Shown here piece after piece: positions 26,353-33,806 of a stretch of DNA of 64,000 nt (position 1 is its first letter; each line of letters begins with the position of its first letter). A program made the translations under genes and the position numbers. The notes below the pieces were generated by a model, which ran no database searches, was not told the origin of the DNA, and saw nothing but the letters and a program-made list of their open reading frames with translations. Source of the DNA: Hyphomicrobiales bacterium (GTDB lineage Bacteria > Pseudomonadota > Alphaproteobacteria > Rhizobiales > Beijerinckiaceae). The stretch is taken from positions 1 to 64,000 of the forward strand of contig SEEM01000016.1 of the NCBI GenBank assembly GCA_004144595.1, written 5' to 3'.

Positions 26353-26369
26353 AACTTAATGGTTAAGTT
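26353..26369. promoter_or_regulatory. Operator palindrome covering the arsR start codon
   Basis: aacttaa-tgg-ttaagtt is a perfect 7+3+7 inverted repeat. It begins two bases after the -10 box and includes the ATG at 26359. A bound repressor would block transcription start, so autorepression by the encoded ArsR protein is likely. Confidence 0.65.
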
Positions 26370-26703
26370 TCAAGATGTGCAGCTCGACCGGACCTTTTCC
26401 GCCCTGGCGGACCCGACGCGGCGCGCCTTGCTGGCGCGCCTGGAGCGGGAGGATGGTCTGTCGGTCAGCGAGCTGGCGAAGCCGTTTCCGGTCTCGCTCC
26501 CGGCGATCATGAAGCATCTCGACGTCCTTACGGATGCCGGGCTGCTGAGCCGGACCAAGACAGGGCGCACCGTGTCCTGCCATCTGAATGCGGAGCCGAT
26601 GGAGGAGGCGATGGGCTGGCTGGCACGTTATCAGCGGTTCTGGACCGAGCGGCTCGATGCGCTGGAGGCGCTCCTTGAAGCGCGGCGCAATGGCGAAGGT
26701 TGA
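26359..26703 (+). CDS. ArsR-family transcriptional repressor
   Basis: A small winged-helix regulator of 114 residues. FSALADPTRRALLARLE and LSVSELAKPFPVSLPAIMKHLDVL form the helix-turn-helix typical of ArsR proteins of the SRPBCC-linked branch. There is no CVC or other cysteine metal site (no Cys in the DNA-recognition helix region), so it is unlikely to sense arsenic or cadmium. It heads a four-gene cassette with an SRPBCC protein, a DUF899 protein and a double DUF1428 protein. No ribosome site precedes the ATG, in line with a leaderless message. Confidence 0.93.
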   Translation: MVKFQDVQLDRTFSALADPTRRALLARLEREDGLSVSELAKPFPVSLPAIMKHLDVLTDAGLLSRTKTGRTVSCHLNAEPMEEAMGWLARYQRFWTERLDALEALLEARRNGEG

Positions 26704-26718
26704 GGTCGGAGAGGGCGA

Positions 26719-27153
26719 ATGCATCAGCCGGTGACACCCAGCCTCACGATGAAGCGTCGCCTGAATGCGTCGCCGGCCGAGGTTTACAAGGCCTGGACCG
26801 ACCCCGACCTGCTCATGCGCTGGTTCGGCCCCGAGAATGTCGTGACGCGCGAGGCCGAGATCGATCCGCGCGTCGATGGCGCTTATCGCGTCGTGATGAT
26901 CGAAAACACGGGTGAACGCCACGAGGTTCTCGGCCGCTATCTGGAGGTGGTCGAGAACGAGCGCCTCGTCTTCAGCTGGTCCTGGGTAACGACGCCTGAG
27001 CGGGTCTCGCGTGTCACCGTGACGCTCAAGCCGGATGGCGACGGCACGATCCTGACGTTGCTGCACGAGAAGCTCGCCGACGACGCCGCCGTCCGCGGCC
27101 ACACCCATGGCTGGACGGGGACCATGGTCAAGCTCGAGGCCTATTTCGCCTGA
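26719..27153 (+). CDS. SRPBCC / AHSA1-domain protein
   Basis: A START-like ligand-cavity protein of 144 residues in the AHSA1 group. LNASPAEVYKAWTDPDLLMRWFGPENV and the C-terminal HTHGWTGTMVKLEAYFA are characteristic. It is usually found directly after an ArsR repressor, as here (15-bp gap). The biochemical role of this group is not established. It may bind a hydrophobic small molecule. The ATG follows gtcggagagggcga, a good ribosome site. Confidence 0.9.
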   Translation: MHQPVTPSLTMKRRLNASPAEVYKAWTDPDLLMRWFGPENVVTREAEIDPRVDGAYRVVMIENTGERHEVLGRYLEVVENERLVFSWSWVTTPERVSRVTVTLKPDGDGTILTLLHEKLADDAAVRGHTHGWTGTMVKLEAYFA

Positions 27154-27236
27154 GCGATTGCGCGCCGCGGTGTCGTCCGCGCCGCGCCGAACAAGCCGCC
27201 GGCTCCAGGCCGGCGGGCAGCAGAGGAGAGGAGACG

Positions 27237-27989
27237 ATGGAACACAGGATCGTATCCCGTGAGGAGTGGCTTGCCGCGCGCAAAGCTCACCTCGCCCACG
27301 AGAAGGAGCTGACCCGGCGACGCGATGCGCTTTCGGTCGAGCGGCGCGCGCTGCCCTGGGTCAGGATCGAGAAGACCTATGCCTTCGAGGGCTGGGATGG
27401 CGGGCTCACGCTAGGCGATCTTTTCGCCGGCAACAGCCAGCTGATCATCTATCACTTCATGTTCGGTCCCGGCGCCCGGGAGGGATGCCCGAGCTGTTCC
27501 TTCCTCGCCGATCATTTCGATGGAGCCAACCGGCACCTCAGGCATCACGACGTCAGCCTCGTCGTGGTCTCGCGGGCACCCTATGCCGAATTCCAGACGT
27601 TCCGGCATCGCATGGGCTGGGATTTCCCCTGGGTGTCCTCGGCCAATAGCGATTTCAATCATGATTTCCACGTCTCGCCGAGCCCGGAGGAGAGGGCGGC
27701 CGGCCGTTACGAATACAACTACGCGATGCATGACGGGCAGGGCGGAGAGATGCCGGGCTTCAGTGTCTTCTATCGCAACGACGCGGGCGAGATCTTCCAT
27801 ACCTACTCGACCTATGCCCGCGGCGGCGACCTGCTGATCGGTGCCCATAACTTTCTCGACATGACCCCGAAGGGGCGCAACGAGGTCGGGATCATGGACT
27901 GGGTCCGGCATCACGATCGCTATCCGGGCCTGCCGCTGGGCGCGGCGCGTTTCCAGCCGGAACTCGCGGTGAGTTCCCCCTGCGACTGA
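27237..27989 (+). CDS. DUF899 thioredoxin-like protein
   Basis: A 250-residue cytoplasmic protein of the DUF899 family, which has a thioredoxin-like fold. The opening VSREEWLAARKAHLAHEKELTR, the strand YAFEGWDGGLTLGDLF, and the pair of cysteines in GCPSCSFLADHFDG followed by HDVSLVVVSRAP are typical. Family members are often encoded next to ArsR/SRPBCC genes, as here. A redox role through the CxxC pair is plausible but unproven. An 8-bp hairpin (27196-27216) precedes a very strong gaggagaggag ribosome site, so expression may be set separately from the two upstream genes. Confidence 0.92.
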   Translation: MEHRIVSREEWLAARKAHLAHEKELTRRRDALSVERRALPWVRIEKTYAFEGWDGGLTLGDLFAGNSQLIIYHFMFGPGAREGCPSCSFLADHFDGANRHLRHHDVSLVVVSRAPYAEFQTFRHRMGWDFPWVSSANSDFNHDFHVSPSPEERAAGRYEYNYAMHDGQGGEMPGFSVFYRNDAGEIFHTYSTYARGGDLLIGAHNFLDMTPKGRNEVGIMDWVRHHDRYPGLPLGAARFQPELAVSSPCD

Positions 27990-28021
27990 GAACGATTCGT
28001 CGATCCGCGACGGGTCGATAG

Positions 28022-28035
28022 TGTTGATATCAACA
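28022..28035. promoter_or_regulatory. Perfect 14-bp palindrome upstream of the DUF1428 gene
   Basis: tgttgatatcaaca is fully self-complementary and lies 48 bp before the DUF1428 start in an AT-rich patch. It looks like a regulator site. It is not a copy of the ArsR operator at 26353, although both contain paired tta/taa-type AT cores. Confidence 0.45.
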
Positions 28036-28083
28036 TTTAATGGTGCCGCCGCCGGAGGCGGTTGCGAGCCAAGGAGAAGCGTA

Positions 28084-28806
28084 ATGGCTTATGTCGATGG
28101 TTTCGTCCTCGCGGTTCCCGCCGCGAACAAGGAGGCATATCGCAAGCAGGCTGCCGATGCGGCGCCGCTGTTCCAGGAGTTCGGCGTGCTGCGCCATGTC
28201 GAAACCTGGGGTGACGATGTCCCCGACGGCAAGCTGACGGATTTCAAGGGGGCGGTGAAGGCGACGCCGGACGAGGTCGTGGTCTTCTCCTGGTTCGAAT
28301 ATCCCGACCGGGCGACGCGCGACGCCGCCAACGAGAAGATCATGAGCGACCCGCGCATGAAGGCGATGGGAGAGGCCATGCCCTTCGACGGCAAGCGCAT
28401 GATCTATGGCGGCTTCGCTCCGATTCTCGACGAGGGCGCCGGCGGCGCGATGGGCTATCTCGACGGTGTCCTCGTCGCAGTGCCCGACGAGCGCAAGGCC
28501 GATTACCGCAGCTTCTCGGCCGAGCACGCGGCGCTTTTCAAGGAATACGGTGCCAACCGCATCGTCGACGCCTGGGGTGACGATGTGCCGGACGGCAAGC
28601 TCACCGATTTCAAGGGCGCGGTGAAGGCGCAGGCCGGCGAGACGGTCGTGTTCAGTTGGGTCGAGTGGCCGTCCAAGGAGGTGCGCGCCGCCGCCTGGGG
28701 CAAGATGATGGCGGACCCCCGCATGCAGGCGCTCCAGATGCCCTTCGACGGCAAGCGCGTCGTCTATGGCGGCTTTGCTCCGATCTTCGACACCGGGCGC
28801 GGCTGA
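28084..28806 (+). CDS. Tandem DUF1428 (YbaA-like) fusion protein
   Basis: A 240-residue protein made of two complete DUF1428 domains, each about 115 residues (1-117 and 123-238). Both halves repeat YVDGFVLAVP/YLDGVLVAVP, WGDDVPDGKLTDFKGAVKA, FDGKRMIYGGFAP/FDGKRVVYGGFAP and so are clearly duplicated. Single-domain relatives such as E. coli YbaA have about 117 residues and form alpha-beta-barrel-like dimers, so this fusion may be a built-in dimer. Function is unknown. The ATG follows caaggagaagc, an excellent ribosome site; the frame upstream is not coding. Confidence 0.9.
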   Translation: MAYVDGFVLAVPAANKEAYRKQAADAAPLFQEFGVLRHVETWGDDVPDGKLTDFKGAVKATPDEVVVFSWFEYPDRATRDAANEKIMSDPRMKAMGEAMPFDGKRMIYGGFAPILDEGAGGAMGYLDGVLVAVPDERKADYRSFSAEHAALFKEYGANRIVDAWGDDVPDGKLTDFKGAVKAQAGETVVFSWVEWPSKEVRAAAWGKMMADPRMQALQMPFDGKRVVYGGFAPIFDTGRG

Positions 28807-28904
28807 GCCCGCCGCATGATTCACGCGACGGCCATGCGGGGGACACCTTGCTCCCGCTGGACAAATAGCCGAGAGATCGGGCGGCTTAACCCGGAACTCT
28901 CGTC

Positions 28905-29738
28905 ATGTTTGCTGGCATCCCCATCGGCGATCTCGCCTTCCTCGCCGTCTCGCTCGTGCTGGCCGGCGCGGTCACCGGCCTGCTTGCCGGTGTTTTCGGC
29001 GTCGGCGGCGGCGCGGTCATCGTGCCCGTGCTCTACGAAGTCTTCCGCGTCATCGGCGTGCCCGACGAGGTCCGCATGCCGCTTGCGGTGGGTACCTCGC
29101 TTGCCGTCATCATCCCAACCTCGATCCGTTCCTTCAACGCCCACCGCGCCAAGGGGCTCGTCGATCTCTCGATCCTGAAGGTCTGGGCCGCGCCCGTGAT
29201 TATCGGCGTGATCTTCGGCAGCTGGATCGCGCGCTATGCGCCGGCCGATCTGTTCAAGATCATCTTCGTCGTGGTCGCGCTGATTTCGGCCATCCGCCTG
29301 CTTTTCGCCGCCGATCGCTGGAAATTCGGCGAGGACATGCCCGGCAAGCCGTTGATGATCGCCTATGGTGGCGTCATCGGCGTGCTCTCGGCGCTGATGG
29401 GTATCGGCGGCGGCCAGCTCTCCAGCCTGTTCATGACCTTCTACGGACGGCCGATCCATCAGGCGGTCGCGACCTCCTCGGGCCTCGGCGTGCTGATCTC
29501 GATCCCCGGTGCGCTCGGCTTCATCTATGCCGGCTGGCCGAAGATGGCGATCCTGCCGCCGCTCTCGCTCGGCTATGTCTCGCTGCTCGGCATGATCCTG
29601 TTCATCCCGACTTCGATCTGGACCGCTCCGATCGGCGCCGGTCTGGCGCATAAGCTGTCAAAGCGCCGCCTCGAAGTCGCCTTCGGCCTGTTCCTGCTCG
29701 TCGTCGCCAGCCGCTTCATCTGGTCGCTCATTCACTGA
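28905..29738 (+). CDS. TauE/SafE-family anion permease
   Basis: An inner-membrane protein of 277 residues with about eight hydrophobic segments. The two half-repeats each carry a glycine-rich motif (GLLAGVFGVGGGAVIVPVL and GVLSALMGIGGGQLSSLFM), which defines the TauE/SafE (sulfite exporter) family. Substrates include sulfite, sulfoacetate and other small organosulfur anions; none is indicated here, since no sulfur gene is adjacent. The GNAT gene follows after 5 bp, so the two are probably co-transcribed. Confidence 0.92.
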   Translation: MFAGIPIGDLAFLAVSLVLAGAVTGLLAGVFGVGGGAVIVPVLYEVFRVIGVPDEVRMPLAVGTSLAVIIPTSIRSFNAHRAKGLVDLSILKVWAAPVIIGVIFGSWIARYAPADLFKIIFVVVALISAIRLLFAADRWKFGEDMPGKPLMIAYGGVIGVLSALMGIGGGQLSSLFMTFYGRPIHQAVATSSGLGVLISIPGALGFIYAGWPKMAILPPLSLGYVSLLGMILFIPTSIWTAPIGAGLAHKLSKRRLEVAFGLFLLVVASRFIWSLIH

Positions 29739-29743
29739 GGTCG

Positions 29744-30223
29744 ATGGCCATGAGCGAGATCGCGATTCGGCTGCTACGGCCCGAAGACCATGCGGCGCTG
29801 GCGGCGCTGATGGTCGAGATGCAAGGGCACTACCATGTGCCCTGTCCGCCGGTGCAGGACATTCTTGCCGGGCTCGCGGCCTTGCCGGCCGGCGTCGACA
29901 TTCTCGTCGCGGTAAGGGGCGAGGCGGTGCTCGGCTTCGCTTCGGCCTGCAATCTCTATCCGGGGCCGGGCCTGAAGACGGGTTTCTTCCTCAAGGAGAT
30001 CTATGTCGCAGATGCGGCGCGGGGCGCAGGCCTCGGCCGGAAGCTGATGGCGGCGCTGGCGGAGCTTGCCCTGGAACGCGGCCATCGCCGGATCGACTGG
30101 ACGGCGGACGCCGACGATACGGCGCTGCTGCGCTTCTATGACGGTCTCGGCGCGCTGCCTTATCCGAAGAAGGTGTTTTACCGCCTGACCGGCGATGCGC
30201 TGGTCGGTCTGGCGAAGACCTGA
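29744..30223 (+). CDS. GNAT-family N-acetyltransferase
   Basis: A 159-residue acetyltransferase with the acetyl-CoA loop in EIYVADAARGAGLGRKLMAALAE (motif A, R/Q-x-x-G-x-G/A as RGAGLG). The following LERGHRRIDWTADADDTALLRFYDGLGA is motif B. The acceptor cannot be predicted. A second in-frame ATG at 29750 may be the real start, since the purine box tgagg is too close to the first. A family-1 palindrome starts directly after the stop. Confidence 0.9.
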   Translation: MAMSEIAIRLLRPEDHAALAALMVEMQGHYHVPCPPVQDILAGLAALPAGVDILVAVRGEAVLGFASACNLYPGPGLKTGFFLKEIYVADAARGAGLGRKLMAALAELALERGHRRIDWTADADDTALLRFYDGLGALPYPKKVFYRLTGDALVGLAKT

Positions 30224-30318
30224 CCGTCATTCTCGGGCGAAGCGCAGCTTCGACCCGAGAATCTCATGACAAGAAGTCACTGGTTTCCGAGATGCTCGGG
30301 TCAAGCCCGAGCATGACG
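30224..30318. repeat. Palindromic intergenic repeat (family 1, inverted copy)
   Basis: The same element as at 8527 and 32491 but in opposite orientation. The ttctcggg/cccgagaa hairpin comes first and the atgctcggg/cccgagcat hairpin second. It starts at the first base after the GNAT stop and runs into the coding end of the convergent DUF1289 gene, providing its last five codons and its TGA. Confidence 0.85.
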
Positions 30319-30504
30319 CGCAGGTGGCTCGGGTGGCTTTCCGGCGAGTCTCTCCGGCAACAGCGCCATGATCGCCAGTCGTTCGGCCTCGCTCAACCGG
30401 CCCCATTGCGCGATTTCGGCGAGGGTCCGTCCGCAGCCCTCGCAGAGCTTGTTGACCGGGTCGATCACGCAGATCTGGATGCAGGGCGTCGAGGCGCCGC
30501 TCAT
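30301..30504 (-). CDS. DUF1289 small cysteine protein
   Basis: A 67-residue protein with the DUF1289 pattern CIQICVIDPVNKLCEGCGRTL, i.e. four Cys that may bind a metal or Fe-S cluster, and then EIAQWGRLSEAERLAIM. Function is unknown; family members often sit beside other small-enzyme genes. Its ATG overlaps the cobS stop by 4 bp (atga), so it is translationally coupled to cobS. The C-terminal residues RHARA and the stop codon come from a palindromic repeat, so the ancestral end has been replaced. Confidence 0.88.
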   Translation of the reverse strand: MSGASTPCIQICVIDPVNKLCEGCGRTLAEIAQWGRLSEAERLAIMALLPERLAGKPPEPPARHARA

Positions 30505-31379
30505 CGCCCGGGCCATCCCAGTGCCAGCGCCAGCCCGAGATAGATCGCGATCTCCGCGAATTGCTGCGCCGCGCCGAGGATGTCGCCGGTCTGCCCGCCG
30601 ACCAAGCGCCGCGCCATCCGCGACAAGACGGCTGCCGCGCCACGCGCCAGCGCGAAGCCGATCAGCAGACCGGTGATCGGCAGTTCCGCCGCCAGCCCGA
30701 TCCCGGTCGCCAGGAAGAGGCTCAAGCCAAGCGCGATCCGGGCCGTCAGCACGGTCGGCTGGCCCACGCTCGCAGCCGCGCCGCTGCTGCGCGCCGCTGG
30801 CTGGGTCGCCAGCATGAAGAGGCCCTCGCTGCGCGACCATGGTGCCGCGACGAGCAAGGCGGCGGCCGCTGCCCAGGCGCCGGAGCGGTCCAGGATCATC
30901 GCGATCAGGCTCGCCCGCAGCAGCAGCGACAGTCCCAACGCCAAGGCGCCATAGGAGCCGATCCGGCTGTCCTTCATGATCTCCAGCCGGCGCTCCACGG
31001 TATGCCCGCCGAAGAGCCCGTCGGCAGTGTCCGCCAGCCCGTCCTCATGGAAAGCGCCTGTGGTCAGCGCCAGCGCGGTCAAAGCGAGCGCCGCAACAAC
31101 GAGGCCGCTGAGGCCCGCAAGCCCGGCACCCAGCGTGGTCAGCGCAGCCGGCGCGGCGATGACCAGCGCGGCGAAGGGCAGGGCACGCGGCACCTCACGG
31201 AAGTCGGGGATGGCATGGCCGTCGCTCTCGCCCGGCAGCAAGGGCACCGGCAGGCGAGACCAGAAGCGCAGGCAGATCGCGGTCGCGATTCCCCAGCCCG
31301 GCCAGTCCGGCGGGGTTGCCTCGCTCGTGGTTTCCGCCTCCGCCATGCTCGCCGCGTCGTCTCGCTCGATTGTCTTCAC
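30501..31379 (-). CDS. cobS: Adenosylcobinamide-GDP ribazoletransferase (cobalamin synthase)
   Basis: CobS (CobV in the aerobic nomenclature) joins alpha-ribazole to adenosylcobinamide-GDP in the inner membrane, the last assembly step of cobalamin. The 292 residues contain the signature TGAFHEDGLADTADGLFGG and RRLEIMKDSRIGSYGALAL, followed by several hydrophobic segments. The first ~35 residues are extra and soluble. It is divergent from cobT, with 52 bp between starts. No cobalamin riboswitch could fit in that gap. Confidence 0.95.
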   Translation of the reverse strand: MKTIERDDAASMAEAETTSEATPPDWPGWGIATAICLRFWSRLPVPLLPGESDGHAIPDFREVPRALPFAALVIAAPAALTTLGAGLAGLSGLVVAALALTALALTTGAFHEDGLADTADGLFGGHTVERRLEIMKDSRIGSYGALALGLSLLLRASLIAMILDRSGAWAAAAALLVAAPWSRSEGLFMLATQPAARSSGAAASVGQPTVLTARIALGLSLFLATGIGLAAELPITGLLIGFALARGAAAVLSRMARRLVGGQTGDILGAAQQFAEIAIYLGLALALGWPGR

Positions 31380-31431
31380 GCTTCCGACCCTATAGCAGCA
31401 GCGTCAATCCTGCCGCCATGCCGATGCGCTG

Positions 31432-32481
31432 ATGCGGCGCCCTCGCGTGATGGATTTGACCATGGCCGCCTCCGGATTGCCCTTCGACGATATCCGCGAC
31501 CTCATCGCCGCGATGCCCGGCCCCGATATGGAAGCCGCAAACGCGGTGCGCGCCCGCGACGCCAACCTGACCAAACCGACCGGCAGCCTCGGCCGCATGG
31601 AGGAGATCGCCGAATGGCTCGCGGCCTGGCAGGGCAAGGGGAGGCCCGCGGTCGACCGGCCGCTGGTCTGCGTCTTCGCCGGCAATCACGGCGTGGTGGC
31701 GCAAGGGGTGTCCGCCTATCCACAGGCCGTGACGCGCCAGATGCTGGAGAATTTCGCGGCCGGCGGCGCCGCGATCAACCAGATCTGCGCGGCCTATGAT
31801 CTCGGCTTCAAGGTCTTCGATCTCGCGCTCGACCTGCCGACCGGCGATTTCACGCAAGGCGATGCGCTCGACGAGCGCGCCTGCGTCGCCACCATGGCTT
31901 TCGGCATGGAGGCGCTCGTCGGCGGCACCGACCTGCTCTGCCTGGGCGAGATGGGCATCGGCAACACCACCTCGGCGGCGGCGATCTATGCCGCGCTCTA
32001 TGGCGGCGACGCCGCGCATTGGTGCGGCCGCGGCACCGGCATCGACGACGAGGGGCTGAAGCGCAAGGTCGCGGCGGTGGAAGCGGGCCTGGCGCTGCAC
32101 CGCGCCCATCTCAAGGACCCGCTCGAAGTGCTGCGCCGCCTCGGCGGGCGCGAGGTCGCGGCGATCTGCGGTGCGATCATCGCCGCCCGTTCGCAGCGTA
32201 TCCCGGTGATCCTCGACGGCTATGTCGTGACGGCGGCAGCCGCGATCCTCCACGCGATCGCGCCCTCGACGATCGACCATTGCATCGCCGGCCATCTCTC
32301 GGCCGAGGGCGCCCATGCCGACGTGCTTACCCGCCTCGACAAGGTGCCGCTGCTGGCGCTCGACATGCGTTTGGGCGAAGGCACGGGCGCGGCGCTCGCC
32401 GCCGGCCTCGTCAAGGCTGCGGCGGCGGTCCATTCGGGCATGGCGACCTTCGAGCAGGCGCAGGTCGCGCGGAAGGATTGA
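31432..32481 (+). CDS. cobT: Nicotinate-nucleotide--dimethylbenzimidazole phosphoribosyltransferase
   Basis: CobT (CobU in Pseudomonas nomenclature) activates dimethylbenzimidazole to alpha-ribazole phosphate for the lower ligand of cobalamin. The 349 residues contain KPTGSLGRMEE, FAGNHGVVAQGVSAYP, GEMGIGNTTSAAAI and LDMRLGEGTGAAL, with the general-base Glu at 316 corresponding to Glu317 of the Salmonella enzyme. In-frame ATGs at 31450 and 31462 are alternatives. It pairs functionally with the divergent cobS. Other cob genes are not in the window. Confidence 0.95.
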   Translation: MRRPRVMDLTMAASGLPFDDIRDLIAAMPGPDMEAANAVRARDANLTKPTGSLGRMEEIAEWLAAWQGKGRPAVDRPLVCVFAGNHGVVAQGVSAYPQAVTRQMLENFAAGGAAINQICAAYDLGFKVFDLALDLPTGDFTQGDALDERACVATMAFGMEALVGGTDLLCLGEMGIGNTTSAAAIYAALYGGDAAHWCGRGTGIDDEGLKRKVAAVEAGLALHRAHLKDPLEVLRRLGGREVAAICGAIIAARSQRIPVILDGYVVTAAAAILHAIAPSTIDHCIAGHLSAEGAHADVLTRLDKVPLLALDMRLGEGTGAALAAGLVKAAAAVHSGMATFEQAQVARKD

Positions 32482-32490
32482 CGTTCTCCG

Positions 32491-32586
32491 CCGTCATGCT
32501 CGGGCTTGACCCGAGCATCTCGGAAACAAGTACCTTCTCATCATGAGGTTCTCGGGCCGAAGCTGCGCTTCGCCCGAGAATGACGG
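32491..32586. repeat. Palindromic intergenic repeat (family 1)
   Basis: Bounded by exact ccgtcat and atgacgg ends, with hairpin one (atgctcggg...cccgagcat) on the left and hairpin two (ttctcggg...cccgagaa) on the right, the same order as the copy at 8527. It lies between the convergent cobT and ddl genes, 9 bp past the cobT stop. Confidence 0.85.
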
Positions 32587-32596
32587 CAGGGGCGCT

Positions 32597-33715
32597 CTAC
32601 CCCTCGTAATCCGTCTTCAGCGCCGCCCGCTCGGCATGGCGCTCCTGCGCCAGTTCGATCAGGCGGGTAATCAACGCCGGGTAGGGCAAGCCGGAAGCCT
32701 CCATCATCTTGGGATACATGCTGATCGCGGTGAAGCCCGGCAGCGTGTTGATCTCGTTGAAGTAGAAGGCGCCGCTCTGGCGGTCGAGGAAGAAGTCGAC
32801 GCGCGCCAGCCCGCTGCATTCCAGCGCAAGGAAGGCGTCGATCGCGAGCTGCCGCACACGCGCCATCTGCTCGGCATCGAGCTTGGCCGGCAGGTCGACG
32901 CTGGCGCCGTCCTGGTCGATATATTTGGCCTCGTAGGAGTAGAATTCGTGCTGCGGGCCGGCGTTGAGCTCGCTGGCCACGCTCGCCACCGGCGGATCGC
33001 CGTCGAGCACCGCGATCTCGATCTCGCGGGCGTCGATGCCCTGCTCGACCAGCACCTTGGTATCGTATTGGAAGGCGTCGTCGAGCGCGGCGCTCAGGGC
33101 CTGCCAGCTCTTCACCTTATGCACGCCGACGCTGGAGCCCATGTTGCAGGGCTTGACGAACACCGGGAGCGTGAGCGCTGCCTGAGCCGCCTGAGTCGAT
33201 CCTGCCGGATCGCGCCGCCAGTCGCGCCGCGACAGGGCGAGATAGGGCGCCACCGGCAGGCCGGCGAGCGCCACCAGCCGCTTGGCGATGTCCTTGTGCA
33301 TGCCGACCGCCGAGGCCAGCACGCCCGAGCCGACATAGGCCGCACCAGCGAGTTCCAGCAGGCCCTGGACGGCGCCGTCCTCGCAGAGCGGGCCATGGAT
33401 AACCGGGAACACGACATCGACCGGCGCGATTGCGGGGGATGCGCCGTCGGCCGGCAGGATGGCGGTGAGCCCGCCCTGCGGTTCCAGGCGGATCATCGGC
33501 GAATCCGTGGGGATCGGCAGGCTCTCGTCGTTCGTGGCTTCGATGAGCCGCAGGTCGTGGCATTGCCAGCGGCCCTGCTTGTCGATGCTGACCGGCACGG
33601 GCTCGAACCGGTCGCGGTCGATCGAACGCAGGACCGAGGCCGCCGATTTCAGCGACACCTCATGTTCGCCCGACTTTCCGCCATAGAGCACGGCGACGCG
33701 CGTTTTCCGGTTCAT
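32597..33715 (-). CDS. ddl: D-alanine--D-alanine ligase
   Basis: Ddl makes the D-Ala-D-Ala dipeptide for peptidoglycan. The 372 residues show the ATP-grasp layout. They open with RVAVLYGGKSGEHEVSLKSA (the first signature), then HGPLCEDGAVQGLLELAGAAYVGSGVLASA, VKPCNMGSSVGVHKV and the metal-site end VDFFLDRQSG...NEINTLPGFTAISMYPKM. The insertion-containing DdlA-type length fits. No other cell-wall genes flank it, so it is an isolated copy and may not be the only one in the genome. Confidence 0.95.
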   Translation of the reverse strand: MNRKTRVAVLYGGKSGEHEVSLKSAASVLRSIDRDRFEPVPVSIDKQGRWQCHDLRLIEATNDESLPIPTDSPMIRLEPQGGLTAILPADGASPAIAPVDVVFPVIHGPLCEDGAVQGLLELAGAAYVGSGVLASAVGMHKDIAKRLVALAGLPVAPYLALSRRDWRRDPAGSTQAAQAALTLPVFVKPCNMGSSVGVHKVKSWQALSAALDDAFQYDTKVLVEQGIDAREIEIAVLDGDPPVASVASELNAGPQHEFYSYEAKYIDQDGASVDLPAKLDAEQMARVRQLAIDAFLALECSGLARVDFFLDRQSGAFYFNEINTLPGFTAISMYPKMMEASGLPYPALITRLIELAQERHAERAALKTDYEG

Positions 33716-33806
33716 GATCCGACGGTCCGAGAGGCTGGAGGAAAGGCCTGAACGAGGCTGTGAGAGGATGTCGCCGCGCGATGAGGCGAGATTCGGGCAG
33801 TGAGGA

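Noticed and set aside
31380-31431. Cobalamin riboswitch between cobS and cobT
   Set aside because: The gap is only 52 bp, too short for the ~200-nt element, and no conserved B12-box is seen.
30561-31799. 412-residue plus-strand frame opposite cobS and the start of cobT
   Set aside because: It overlaps two well-supported genes and its translation is Gln/Arg/Ala-rich filler.
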